From assembly GCA_963576475.1 (NCBI GenBank), contig OY754968.1, positions 18,240,734 to 18,304,733 on the forward strand: DNA of 64,000 bases, in the 5' to 3' direction. Below the pieces are notes generated by a model. The model worked only from the letters and a program-made list of their open reading frames with translations, did no database searches and was not told the DNA's origin. A program made the position numbers and the translations under genes. This document shows positions 23,045 through 34,900 of the stretch, one piece after another (the stretch's first letter is position 1; every line of letters begins with the position of its first letter). Origin of the DNA: Molanna angustata (taxonomy: Eukaryota; Arthropoda; Insecta; Trichoptera; Molannidae).

Positions 23045-23345
23045 TTTCTACAATGGTGTTACAACCCATATCGAGCTCCAACTGTCCGTTACTTGCAATA
23101 GTTGTGTCGCGGTCTTCCAACCTTTCTTCTTCCCCCTCGATGTTCACACAGAGCTCTTTTTTGTATTCCCTGTGGTGACATACTCTGCACATGTCCGGCC
23201 CATCTCAATCTGCTCAATCTGAGATGCACAGAGAGCCTGGGAGTCTTATAGATATTATACAGCTCATCGTTATATATTATATAATCCTCCAGGCCTCACC
23301 ATCAGACACTGGTCCTAAAATTTTGCGAATTATACAACAGTAGGT
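23045..23345 (-). pseudogene. Degenerate LINE C-terminal remnant
   Basis: Minus-strand DNA parallels the C-terminal half of the 21476-22692 LINE: the 3' end word ACAACCCATATCGAG aligns with the ACAGCCCGTTGTGGA end, CATGTCCGGCCCATCTCAAT with the reverse of the GHV.RM region, and ATAGATATTATACAGCTCAT with TAAACATTGTAGACC. Stops and frameshifts occur throughout. Confidence 0.5.
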
Positions 23346-23485
23346 TTGTCTTAATGTAATCTCTAAATTTATTATAATATGTCAACGTAGCATGGTTGTA
23401 GAATCAATTATGTGTGTATTGATATATATGAATATTATCGTCGATGGTGAATTAACTCTAAAATAACCAGTAGACAGTAACGTTG

Positions 23486-24127
<642 letters not shown>

Positions 24128-24142
24128 TTTTTTTTTTTTTTT

Positions 24143-24538
24143 GATTATGATGTAAATATTCTTTGATAATTGTGTCCGAGGACAAGACTTACCGATTGGA
24201 TGTTCAAAAAAATTATAACATATGAAATTATAGTTTTGCAATGAAAATAAATCTAATGTACAATAGACATACTGAATATAATGCAGATCTGTATTTTTTA
24301 TATAATAACGAGAAGAAATTCGTAAAGAAAATTGAGCAATATTTTAAAGAAAATAGATGAACCGGTATCAGCGCGATAGTACTTTTGTTGAACTTGTAAC
24401 CCACTGGATCTAAAGGACGCATTTTTTACGGTAATGTATGTACCGAATAATTTCTAATAAAATTGTTTCAAAACAATAACAATACAAGGAAAAAAACGAG
24501 GAAATAAAGCTGAAGATAAATCAAATCGGTACCTATGA
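24143..24538. other. No recognised feature
   Basis: AT-rich sequence between the TA tract and foldback element FB-1 copy A. Confidence 0.4.
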
Positions 24539-24542
24539 TTAA

Positions 24543-26135
24543 GGGGGGGACTGCTGCCAACGAACCTATTTTTCAATTTGATAAACCATCATTATATCTA
24601 ATCAAAGCTTTAAAAAAAAACAAATTAAATATTATAAATAAATTAAATTACGTATAATAACATTGTATAAATCACGAATTTTGAGGAAGAAGAGGTTAAG
24701 TTCGAAAACTTTAGACAGTAAATATTCAAAATTCAGGCTTTATACAAAGCTATTATATGTAATTTAATTTATTTATAATTTAAAAATGTGCCACAAAGTA
24801 GTAGCAACATCATATGAAGATACAATTTAGATAGTTTGGGTATTGATAAAGAAAAATATACTTTAACTTTTTGATAATGTTTTGTATAAATTCTTGTAGA
24901 AAAATAATGGCATACCCCGATTTTGAACGTTTAATTTATACTTTTAATAAACTACAAGGCGTAGAGCAATATTTTTTTAAAATTAAATATGCCAAAAATA
25001 TCTGGAAAATATGTCGTGACGTTGCATTGATGCTTCAGGTTTAGTAAAGAAACATAAAAAAAACATTTATTTTCCATTCAGCGTCATTGCGAAATAAAAG
25101 TTTTTTTTGGATTATTTACTTAACCTGATGCATTAATGCAACGTCACAACATATTTTTCCCATATATTTTGTTCTTCTTTAATTTAAAAAAAATATACCT
25201 ATATATTGCTCTATACCTTATAGTTTTTTAGAAATATAAAATAAATGTCGACAATCGGGGTGTGCCTATTAATTTTCTACACGAATATATACAGGACATA
25301 ATTAAAAAGTTAAGGTATATTTTTCTTTATTAATATACAAACTAAACCCCAATGAATTGCAAATGTCTTTCAACGGAAGCACTCTAACAGCAGCTCTATC
25401 GACCTGCTTGGAGTATCTATAACGAACCAATTACACTACAAAGGCTCCATCGAAGCTAAGGTGAAACTCGCTTCCAAAAAATTGAGAGTACTATATAGAG
25501 CGCGTAGATATTTTACTAAGACCCAGATCTGTATACTCTACAAAGCGCAAATACGTCCAATTATTGAATATGGTAGTCACCTCTGGAGTGGCGCCCCCCC
25601 AATACTTACTGAATACCCTCGACGCTGTCCAAAGGCGTGCTATACGTTTGATTGATGATACATCACTGACTGATGGATTGCAATCACTAGAACACAGACG
25701 CAGAGTCGGTATTTTAAGTTGATTCTATAGATACTACCACGGGAATTGCTCAGAAGAACTTGCATCTTTGGTCCCTCCTCCACCCACTCGCAACAGAGTC
25801 ACTCGCTTTAGTCAATCACAACACCAATTTACAGTAAACCTTCAACATATACGAACCAGTCGCTTCTCGAACTCCTTTATTAATACAGCAGCCCGACTGT
25901 GGAACGATCTTCCGAATTCTGTGTTTCCACCTTCGTACAACCCGGCTCTTTTTAAAATCCGAATTAATAAACACTTTTCTAGATTGCAAACCCCTCCCAA
26001 CGCTACGTAGTGCGCTTCTTCGGAAGAGTAAAATGGACCCAAATTCTAATAGCTGGTGTCCCCTACGTGGACATGTTAAAAAAAAGTTATTTTCTTCAAA
26101 ACGTAAAAATAGGTACGTTGGCAGCAGTCGCCCCC
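24543..26135 (+). mobile_element. Foldback (long-TIR) element FB-1, copy A
   Basis: The outer ends are inverted: TTAA at 24539-24542 followed by GGGGGGGACTGCTGCCAACG, against CGTTGGCAGCAGTCGCCCCC followed by TTAA at 26136-26139. Next inside, a 210-bp arm (24836-25050) pairs with 25110-25345, for example GTCGTGACGTTGCATTGATG at left and CATTAATGCAACGTCACAAC at right. A spacer of about 60 bp separates the arms. A LINE fragment (25346-26090) interrupts the right arm. The TTAA on both sides could be a target duplication, as made by piggyBac-type transposases, or an accident of the symmetric ends. No transposase is encoded. Confidence 0.75.
25346..26090 (+). pseudogene. LINE-1A C-terminal fragment (CR1/Jockey-like)
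   Basis: Plus-strand translation with two frame breaks gives IDLLGVSITNQLHYKGSI, KVKLASKKLRVLYRARRYFT, LYKAQIRPIIEYGSHLWSG, LDAVQRRAIRLI, then from 25768 VPPPPTRNRVTRFSQSQ, ARLWNDLPNSVFPPSYNP and FKIRINKHFS, ending at the stop at about 26010. This order (RP.IEY, LD.VQ.RA, RLWN.LP..VFP..YN, FK..IN) is the standard C-terminal half of CR1/Jockey-group polyproteins. The 3' untranslated end GGTGTCCCCTACGTGGACAT then GTTAAAAAA matches the complement of the fragments at 14883 and 52479. The RT catalytic region is absent. This 5'-truncated copy sits in the right arm of FB-1, so it inserted after the foldback. Confidence 0.8.
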
Positions 26136-26139
26136 TTAA

Positions 26140-27098
26140 TGACAGTAGGTTTATTTTTCTATGATGAAAAGATATTATTGAGGTCAGCAAGGATCACTAG
26201 TAATACGATTTGACAAACTTCCCCATGTTGTTTTAATATATTATAAAAGACGAAGAAGTGGGAGAGGTTGTTTAGTTTATACGTATTTAAACGTGACGTT
26301 CATTTAACGTTCTCCTTGACACAGTATCTAAAGTTGTCTTAGCTATGTCAGCACTCTGAAGATAGTCACGCCGCCGCGCCGCCGCAAAGCTTTTGCATGT
26401 AGAGGAGGCTTATGAAGATGATAAATACAGAAACCAGATTTTCACCATAAAGAGCGACGGACCGTTTCAAACATCGAAGAATTTTAAAATAAATTATGGT
26501 TGATATATAGAATAAAAACCACATTAATTACGAACAATTCTGGTCGATTTTTATAAGAAAAGAAATACGAATAGGAAGTAAGGTAAAGTTTTTTGTTACA
26601 AATAACGCAATAAACTGACATTGTTATGATAGTACAATATATAAATATAAAAACAACATAATAAAGTGTCTTGGAATTAAAATCACAAAAGAAATAAAAA
26701 GGGTCTCGGACAAAAGTGAACATTTTAAAATAAATTCATCCAAATGAGATAGCATTAAAGTAAAAGAGAAGGTAACGTTGAAGGACACAACATGGTCACC
26801 GCAGGGATAATAGAAAAAGGTTGGACCAGTGGTTGTGGAGGTGGAAATGGATGGGGAAAAGACGTGCCTTTCTAATGGAACCTTCACCTATGGGACGATT
26901 TTGTCGGCCACAAATTTTAAGTGATCTCACTAACAGCATTATGTACATTGTATATAGGTACATAATATATATTTTACCTTCAAATCGTTTGATTCCAACT
27001 AAATATTTCAGTTAACACCTCTTCACAATTTATTCTCATTTATATCTCTTATTTTTCGAATTTGCTTAGTCCTGGTGCATGACACTTAAGGACTAACA
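26140..27098. other. No supported gene
   Basis: AT-rich with a small CG-rich run at 26368-26386 (CACGCCGCCGCGCCGCCGC). Short frames here show no family resemblance. Confidence 0.4.
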
Positions 27099-27102
27099 AA
27101 GA

Positions 27103-27510
27103 CTGCTAACATTTGAAAACAGGATATTGCGTAAAATATACGGCCCAAGACCAGGAATTGCGGCAGGTACCTGGAGACCACGAAGTAATGAGGAAATTCG
27201 TGCATTGACAGGACAACCTTTAATCACCAGCGAAAGCAGGTCCAGAAGATTAGCTTGGATTGGACATGTAGTCAGATCAGGGGAAAAAGCCACAAAAAGT
27301 ATCCTGCAAAATAACCCTGTGGGCAAGAGACCCCTGGGAAGACCAAGGCAGAGATTGATGGACAATGTTACCCGAGATCTGAACGTGCTGAATGCTTGTG
27401 ATGATTGGGAGTCCACTGCAGCTGACAGGAAGGCTTGGAAAGCTATTTTTCAGGAGGCTAAAGCTTTACCGGAGTTATATGGCCATCGGAAGTAAGTATT
27501 TTTTGCATTC
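27103..27510 (+). pseudogene. LINE C-terminal fragment
   Basis: The frame is open from 27103 (LLTFENRILRKIYGP) to the stop after residue HRK at 27495. Recognisable segments in order: FENRILRKIYGP, RRLAWIGHVVR, GRPRQRLMDNVTRDL and DRKAWKAIFQEAKA. These are the C-terminal elements (FE.KILR...GP, LRW.GHV.R, GRP..RW.D, R..W....) of the same broad LINE class as 21476-22692, but this is a different family. The RT domain itself is absent, so it is a 5'-truncated copy of about 0.4 kb. Its frame is undamaged. Confidence 0.75.
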
Positions 27511-28105
27511 CTCATTCATACCTGTCGCTGTAGGATCCATCTATCCCTCCATCTCTTCGTTGGTATTCTAGGTATAGAGAATGCTGTATAAGAGAGCCTA
27601 TCATTGTTTATTATCATTGCTTCATGATCTCTCCATTAACATATTCACTTTGATCTAATCGCACTTTTTTAGATTGTAGTCATCATGATATTTTATATAT
27701 TTAAAAAAAATTAAGATTGAACAGTATAATAAAGAACAATAACATAAATAATTCTAAATTAATCAGCCCACATTTGATAATATAATAATATTTATACTGA
27801 TATTGCAACTCACTCCCCTACCAAATGAGATTTCTCGCACATGGGGGGGTATTCAATTAAAATAAAAAAAAAACACTATACATACATTATAAACATACAT
27901 TAATTTTTGAAACTTCTTTCTGTATTAAATGCACTTTTAGCTTTCCATATTTTATATTTTTAAATTGTTTTTTTACACAATATTGTTAGTCGGTCAACCA
28001 ATTATAAAAATAAGTAGATATTTATTACATTTAACATGTCTTTATGTCTTATCTCAAACTGATATTTTTAATACATTTTTGTATTTAACGATATTTCTGT
28101 TTTTT
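27511..28105. other. No recognised feature
   Basis: AT-rich sequence; CACATGGGGGGG at 27838-27849 is the only notable word. Confidence 0.4.
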
Positions 28106-28417
28106 AGTCTCTCGATGTTACAGCGACGATAGCCCAGCGGTATGTCGTCGCCTCACATGCGTGAGGTCGACGGTTCGAATCCGGGCGGGGCACGCACCTC
28201 TGGATTTTTAAAAAAATCTATGTGCGGATTTATATCAATAGCTATGTGTAGCCATGATCCAATTTGTCTGGTTCCCCTTTCTAAGGGTTACGAAGGTCAG
28301 ATGGCAGTCGCTTCAAAGTAATAACCAGACTCGCCAATTCCAGGATCATGGTCAAAAGCGTACCCTGATAGAAACGGGACAAAAGCGCTAAGGGAAAAGA
28401 AAGTCTCTCGATGTTAC
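28106..28417. repeat. 16-bp target-site duplication around SINE-C
   Basis: AGTCTCTCGATGTTAC occurs at 28106-28121 and 28402-28417, exactly bracketing SINE-C. Confidence 0.95.
28122..28401 (+). mobile_element. SINE-C, complete tRNA-headed SINE
   Basis: The head contains an A-box-like TAGCCCAGCGGTATG and a perfect B box GGTTCGAATCC at 28174-28184, the internal RNA polymerase III promoter. A non-tRNA body follows (CTATGTGTAGCCATGATCC, GATGGCAGTCGCTTC, GATCATGGTCAAAAGCGTAC), with a short A-rich end GGGAAAAGA. The perfect 16-bp duplication on both sides shows insertion by target-primed reverse transcription. This copy appears intact and recent. It is not a functional tRNA gene: no complete cloverleaf closes. 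Confidence 0.92.
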
Positions 28418-28924
28418 ATTAACAATAATGTTTTATCGCCAATATAATATCTAACTTATAATTTGTATTCTTCGATATCTTTCAATGGTTCGTTTACACA
28501 CAAAAAGACCGATTAATTGTATCTACAACAATGATAAAACGAATTGGAAAAGCACTCGATTATCTCCTAGGAAAAACTTAGATACAAGATATTATTTTTG
28601 CATTGGAGGAATACTAGAACAAGAAAAATAAGAAGGGTGAAAATCAAGAAGAGTATTCTCTGGAGAAACAAGTTTCTACTTGGTACATCCCTCCACCCGG
28701 AAACAGAAACCCTTAGAAGCCTGAATGTTTTCATTTCTCCGTTCATCCTTTCTTTTAATCAAATCATCCCCTCCGTGCACCCCAACACTAATATACGAAA
28801 TTAGTCTTTTTAAATTCGGGTTTTTCTTATATTTTATGAATTGTACGGATGATAAGAAATATATTATTATTAATCTCGCCTGAAGAAAAAGGTGAAAGAA
28901 ATAAAAAAGAAAATATTTCAAATG
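28418..28924. other. No recognised feature
   Basis: AT-rich; no supported gene or repeat. Confidence 0.4.
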
Positions 28925-29165
28925 GTACATACATATATACCATCACGCCATGTCCTTCACGGAGTAGGCAGAGAGAACCGAATGCCACATTTTTCTATCT
29001 TGACACACATTAATCGCCTCATCAACATTCATACATCGTCTTATACACGTTCGTCTGTTGTTCACGCTTCTTACATTTCCATCTTTCAGAATATCGTTTA
29101 CATGGTCGTGCCACCCTTTTCTTGGGCGCCCCCGACCTCTTATTCCATTTCGAATGATGATGGAG
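28925..29165 (-). pseudogene. LINE-2 3' tail remnant
   Basis: The minus strand matches the 3' end of the LINE at 29672-31196: GGGCGCCCAAGAAAAGGGTG (GRP.K.W), then ACCATGTAAACGATATTC, CGGTTCTCTCTGCCTACTCC and GGCGTGATGG followed by TATATATGTATG. It is about 240 bp long with stops, so it is a dead 5'-truncated copy. It lies in inverted orientation about 500 bp from the longer LINE-2 copy. Confidence 0.7.
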
Positions 29166-29395
29166 TTTAAAAAAAAATTTAAAAAAAACTAATCTAAAAT
29201 AAAAAGGGACATGTTAAATTAACGAAATTACACTGAAAATGTTTTTTTGTTAAAAGTAACAAATTTCATGATAAAATTAACCGAACTATAGTGACTACAA
29301 AACATTTCGTTTTGTGCAACCAAATGTTTTGTGCACATAGCCAAACGGTACAGTCATAAATAGATAAAATTTTATTAATTAGGTATAACATGGGG

Positions 29396-29540
29396 ATATG
29401 GTGGACGAGTATCGAGAGGGAGCTAGCGGCACAAGGTGTCCCACAGGAGACTACCCAGGGTCGCAGATCATGGCGACTGATGATTAGGAGGCCCGACCCC
29501 GGATGAACTGGGATAGAGGGGCAAGAAATGATGATGAACA
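29396..29540 (+). pseudogene. LINE 3' tail remnant ending in (ATG)n
   Basis: One plus-strand frame reads WWTSIERELAAQGVPQETTQ and then WRLMIRRPDPG, followed by a stop and GAAATGATGATGAA. The combination of W...I..EL, RD..WR and a final (ATG)n tract is the 3' end of LINEs like that at 21476-22692. Only about 140 bp survives. Confidence 0.55.
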
Positions 29541-29658
29541 AAGGTTTGGCTAAAACGTAGGTAGCCAGTTCGGTTGTCATAGTATATTTTTCAGTGTAAA
29601 TCTTTTTTTCTCTTACTTTATTGTTTTCTTTGTATATTTTTTTCTTTTTATATCTTTT

Positions 29659-31209
29659 GCAACGAAAAATGAGTGAGTGATGAGTGATGACTCATCAAAT
29701 ATGGTGGCGAAAAGACAATGGAATGGTGTCATTGCCTCTTTAACAAATGTTGGGAGACAGGATATACTCCGTCAGATTGGAGAAACGCAGTGATTTTGCC
29801 CCTCTTTAAGAAAGGGTCAAAATTAGACTGCAATAACTACCGACCTATCAGTCTGCTGAGTTCAGTTGGAAAACTTTATGCTAGGATCTTAGATCAAAAG
29901 TTCCGAAAGGTGACAGAAAGCAAGGTATGGGATGCACAAGGAGCGTTTGTTAGAGGTAGAGGATGCACTGACCAAATATTTTCCCTTCGAATGGCAATGA
30001 AAAGGTTCTGGCAAAAAACCAGAAGCTTTTCTGTGCTCTCATAGACCTGGAAAAGGCTTATGATAAAGTCGACCGGGAAAAACTTTGGAACGTGCTATCA
30101 GTGTACGGAGTGGAGAGTAAGCTGATAGGAGCAATTGCGTCTCTTTATGAGGGTAGCCAGGCTTGTGTGAGGGTTGATAACTCTCTCACGGATTGGTTCC
30201 CCATCAACAAGGGAGTACGACAGGGCTGCGTCCTATCACCGTGGCTCTTTAATCTGTACATTGACTACTGTGTAAAAGAACTGAAGAATGCAAATATAGG
30301 TTTGAAGCTGGATGATGTGAATGTATGCGATCTTATGTATGCGGATGACAAGGTCTTAATGGCAGAAAGTGTGAAAGACTTAGAATACTTGGTAAAAATG
30401 GTATTCGATGGATGCATCCAAAATGGACTGAGAATGAATGGAGCTAAGTCTAAAGTAATGGTATTTGAGAAGAGCGAAAGACGAACAATATGCGAGATAC
30501 GAGTTAATAATGAACTACTAGAACAAGTGGATGAATATGTGTATCTAGGAAGTATGTTTCAGCGTGATGGAAAATTGGAAAAGGATATAGAAAGAAGGGT
30601 AACGGTAGCAAATAGAGTAAATGGTGCATTAAGAACAATAATGGCTGACCCAATTATTTCCAGGCCAGCAAAACTCGCTGTGCACAACGCTATTGTCGTT
30701 CCAACCATAATGTATGCAAGTGAGACATGGCCCGGGTATGGCAGAAGACGCATGAAAGTAAAATTAACGCTGTGGAAATGAGGTCCCTAAGACGAATGTG
30801 TGGTAAAACAATTTATGATAGGATAAGGAATCAAGATATCAGAAGAGAATGTAAGATTGAAAGGGATATTTTGAGTAGAATGAAGATAAATGCTTTGCGA
30901 TGGTTCGGACATGTAGAGAGAATGAACGATGAACGACTGACAAAGAAAGTATACAAGGCTGAAAAGAGTGGGATGAGATGTAAGGGTCGTCCGAGAAAGA
31001 GCTGGCATGATCATATAAATGAGATTTTGAAAGAGAGGAACATACGAAGTCAGAACAATAGGAGAGCATGTATGACGTGATGTATGAATGTAAATGAGGC
31101 AAAACAGGTATGTCTAGATAGAAGAGTCTGGCGTTCGGTTCTCTCTGCCTACCCCAAATAGGGAAACGGCGTGATGGTATGTATGTATGTATGTATGCAA
31201 CGAAAAATG
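29659..31209. repeat. 13-bp target-site duplication around LINE-2
   Basis: GCAACGAAAAATG is found at 29659-29671 and 31197-31209, exactly at the two ends of the LINE-2 copy. Confidence 0.9.
29672..31196 (+). pseudogene. LINE-2 reverse transcriptase, 5'-truncated and frameshifted
   Basis: Three frames in sequence make one RT. 29691-30041 gives YGGEKTMEW, DWRNAVILPLFKKG, YRPISLL, GAFVRGRGCTDQIF. After a frame change at about 30035 come LIDLEKAYDKVDREKLW (catalytic Asp), GVRQGCVLSPWLFNLYID (30211-30264) and MYADDKVLMA (catalytic Asp pair), then YVYLGSMFQRDG. After a second change near 30735 come MRSLRRMCGKT, LRWFGHVERMND and KGRPRKSWHDH. The copy ends in (ATGT)n directly against the right target duplication, with no poly(A). 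The endonuclease domain is missing. The perfect TSD and few defects mean a fairly recent insertion that is nevertheless dead. Related 3' fragments are at 28925, 55680 and 63084. Confidence 0.9.
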
Positions 31210-31935
31210 TTTCTATTTATTTAAGAATTAACTTTATAGATGTGTTTTATGTTTTTTGTTCTTTTTTAAGAAAATGTTTTTTAACCGTTAAATAAATAAA
31301 TAAACATAATATGCTATATGAAACCGACACACTTGTCAATATAAAAATAATGTTTTTGTCCCATTTACTTGGGGGTTGGCTCTCTTGATTCTTTATCATG
31401 TTGTCCTTCGAACGTCTCAAAATTACAATTATTAAAACTGTGAATATATCGGGAATATAATCCGGGACTCATCAATCGGATATATGTTGAATTGATGCTC
31501 GGATGTTCGTAGATTTTTAAAATTCATTAACAAACTTGCATTCAGTAAAGTATAACATAAAAACTTTATCGTTGGGGTAACTCGGATATCAGAGGGAAAA
31601 TAACACCTCTCCGGGTATTTTATGTTTACGGTAATTTGGATCTGATCTTTTTATTTTATACCTCAATAATTATGGTCATATAATTCAAGGAATAGAATTA
31701 CCCTTTCCGAAGTTTCTCCTTTTTCTCGAAAAATATTTTCTTTTTATACGATTCCATTCCGACCCATCTGAATAATTAATATTTTTATTACAGTATTTCC
31801 AGTAAAATCATGAAATTTATCTGTTGTGTCATGAGAATCACTGCCAGCATACATTTTTATTATTGTTGCCAACCACCATATTTTTAAAGAATGGTGAAAA
31901 TTGATTAGTGATAAAAACAATATCTATTTGTTTTT
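31210..31935. other. No recognised gene
   Basis: Unique-looking AT-rich stretch ending in a T run immediately before the first satellite-bearing element. Confidence 0.4.
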
Positions 31936-34900
31936 ACTCTCCACACTATGGAATAGGGGAGAGTCATGATTTCGCAAAATTTAAGCGTATTTTTTTTACA
32001 TCAATTTCTCAATGGGTATCATGTAGAGAATGCACACTATGAGTTTCGTCGTGATGTGTTTGTGTGTATGGCGTATACGCTGTACGCCGTACGCCGTACG
32101 CCGTAGCATTTATCTTTTTTGTGTCCTCTCTACAGCCCAAACTATAAGTCTGATCGACTTCATATTAACATCATATGTGTAAAGTGCAAAGACCTAGAGC
32201 TGATTAGTTTTCCATAGACAACTTTTGATTTCTTCTCTATGAATTCATCATTTACGTTGTTTTTTTTTTGTGTCCTCTCTGCAGCCCAAACTATAAGTCC
32301 GATTGACTTCATATTGATATGACATGTGTTAAGTCCATAAACTTAGAGCTGATTAGTTTTCCATAGACAACGGTTCATTTTTTCCCAATGTTTCTTTATG
32401 ATTTCATCTATTAAAACTGAAAAAATGCTCTCACGACCTGGAAATTAGAGATATTTTAATTTGGTTTCAACTATTTATACAACACCAAGAATCTTCATAA
32501 AATTGTATTCAAAGTTGGTCAATGTTAAAAGAAAAATATTCAACGGTTTCAAAAATTATATTTTATTTAATGGATATTTGTATGAAACTTATATGTAACA
32601 AGAGAATTTTTTTATATTTGGCAATGTTCAGTTCATTGATTTCATATTGATATAAGAATATTAATAGCTTGAACTTAGAACTGATTAGCTTTTCATAGAT
32701 ATCATAAAATTTCTTCATATGATATCACGTGTCAACATTGTCAAAATGCTCTAACGCTCTTTGAAACAAAATTTATCTGCTTTTTTTAAAATATTTCATA
32801 CAACATAAGCAGTCTTCACTATACTGCATTAATAGTTTGTCTATCTTAACATAAAAATATACTATCGGAAGAAAATTTATATTCCTGTTAGTAACATTTA
32901 GTATGAATAAAAATGTAATTAGATAAATTTCTATGTATGGAAAAGTTCAGTAATTTGATTTCATGTTATAATGTAAAGAGCTTGAACATAGAACTGATTA
33001 GCTTTCCATAAATAACAAAAAAAATCTTCAAATGATATCACCTGTCAAAATTTGGAAAATGCTCTCGCGTTCTTTAGAACAAAATTTATCTGCTTTTTTT
33101 AAAATATTTCATACAACATAAGCATTCTTCACTATACTGCATTAATAGTTTGTTTATCTTAACATAAAAATATACTATCGGAAGAAAATTTACATTCCTG
33201 ATAGTAACATTTAGTATGAATAAAAATGTAATTAGATAAATTTCTATGTATGGAAAAGTTCAGTAATTTGATTTCATGTTATAATGTAAAGAGCTTGAAC
33301 ATAGAACTGATTAGCTTTCCATAAATAACAAAAAAAATCTTCATATGATATCACCTGTCAAAATTTGGAAAATGCTCTCGCTTTCTTTAGAACAAAATTT
33401 ATCTGCTTTTTTTAAAATATTTCATACAACATAAGCATTCTTCACTATACTGCATTAATAGTTTGTTAATCTTAACATAAAAATATACTATCGGAAGAAA
33501 ATTTACATTCCTGATAGTAACATTTAGTATGAATAAAAATGTAATTAGATAAATTTCTATGTATGGAAAAGTTCAGTAATTTGATTTCATGTTATTATGT
33601 AAAGAGCTTGAACATAGAACTGATTAGCTTTCCATAAATAACAAAAAAAATCTTCATATGATATCACCTGTCAAAATTTGGAAAATGCTCTCGCGTTCTT
33701 TAGAACAAAATTTATCTGCTTTTTTTAAAATATTTCATACAACATAAGCATTCTTCCCTATACTGCATTAATAGTTTGTCTATCTTAACATAAAAATATA
33801 CTATCGGAAGAAAATTTACATTCCTGATAGTAACATTTAGTATGAATAAAAATGTAATTAGATAAATTTCTATGTATGGAAAAGTTCAGTAATTTGATAT
33901 CATGTTATAATGTAAAGAGCTTGAACATAGAACTGATTAGCTTTCCATAAATAACAAAAAAAATCTTCATATGATATCACCTGTCAAAATTTGGAAAATG
34001 CTCTCGCATTCTTTAGAACAAAATTTATCTGCTTTTTTTAAAATATTTCATACAACATAAGCATTCTTCACTATACTGCATTAATAGTTTGTTTATCTTA
34101 ACATAAAAATATACTATCGGAAGAAAATTTACATTCCTGATAGTAACATTTAGTATGAATAAAAATGTAATTAGATAAATTTCTATGTATGGAAAAGTTC
34201 AGTAATTTGATTTCATGTTATAATGTAAAGAGCTTGAACATAGAACTGAATAGCTTTCCATAAATAACAAAAAAAATCTTCATATGATATCACCTGTCAA
34301 AATTTGGAAAATGCTCTCGCGTTATTTAGAACAAAATTTATCTGCTTTTTTTAAAATATTTCATACAACATAAGCATTCTTCCCTATACTGCATTAATAG
34401 TTTGTCTATCTTAACATAAAAACATACTATCGGAAGAAAATTTATATTCCTGATAGTAACATTTAGTATGAATAAAAATGTAATTAGATAAATTTCTATG
34501 TATGGAAACGTTCAGTAATTTGATTTCATGTTATAATGTAAAGAGCTTGAACATAGAACTGATTAGCTTTCCAAAAATAACAAAAAAATCTTCATATGAT
34601 ATCACGTGTCAAAATTTTGAAAATGCTCTCGCGTTCTTTAAATCATAATTTATCTGCTTTTTTTAAAATATTTCATACAACATAAGCATTCTTCACTATA
34701 CTGCATTAATAGTTTGTCTATCTTAACATAAAAATATACTATCGGAAGAAAATTTATATTCCTGATAGTAACATTTAGTATGAATAAAAATGTAATTAGA
34801 TAAATTTCTATGTATGGAAACGTTCAGTAATTTGATTTCATGTTATAATGTTAAGAGCTTGAACATAGAACTGATTAGCTTTCCATAAATAACAAAAAAA

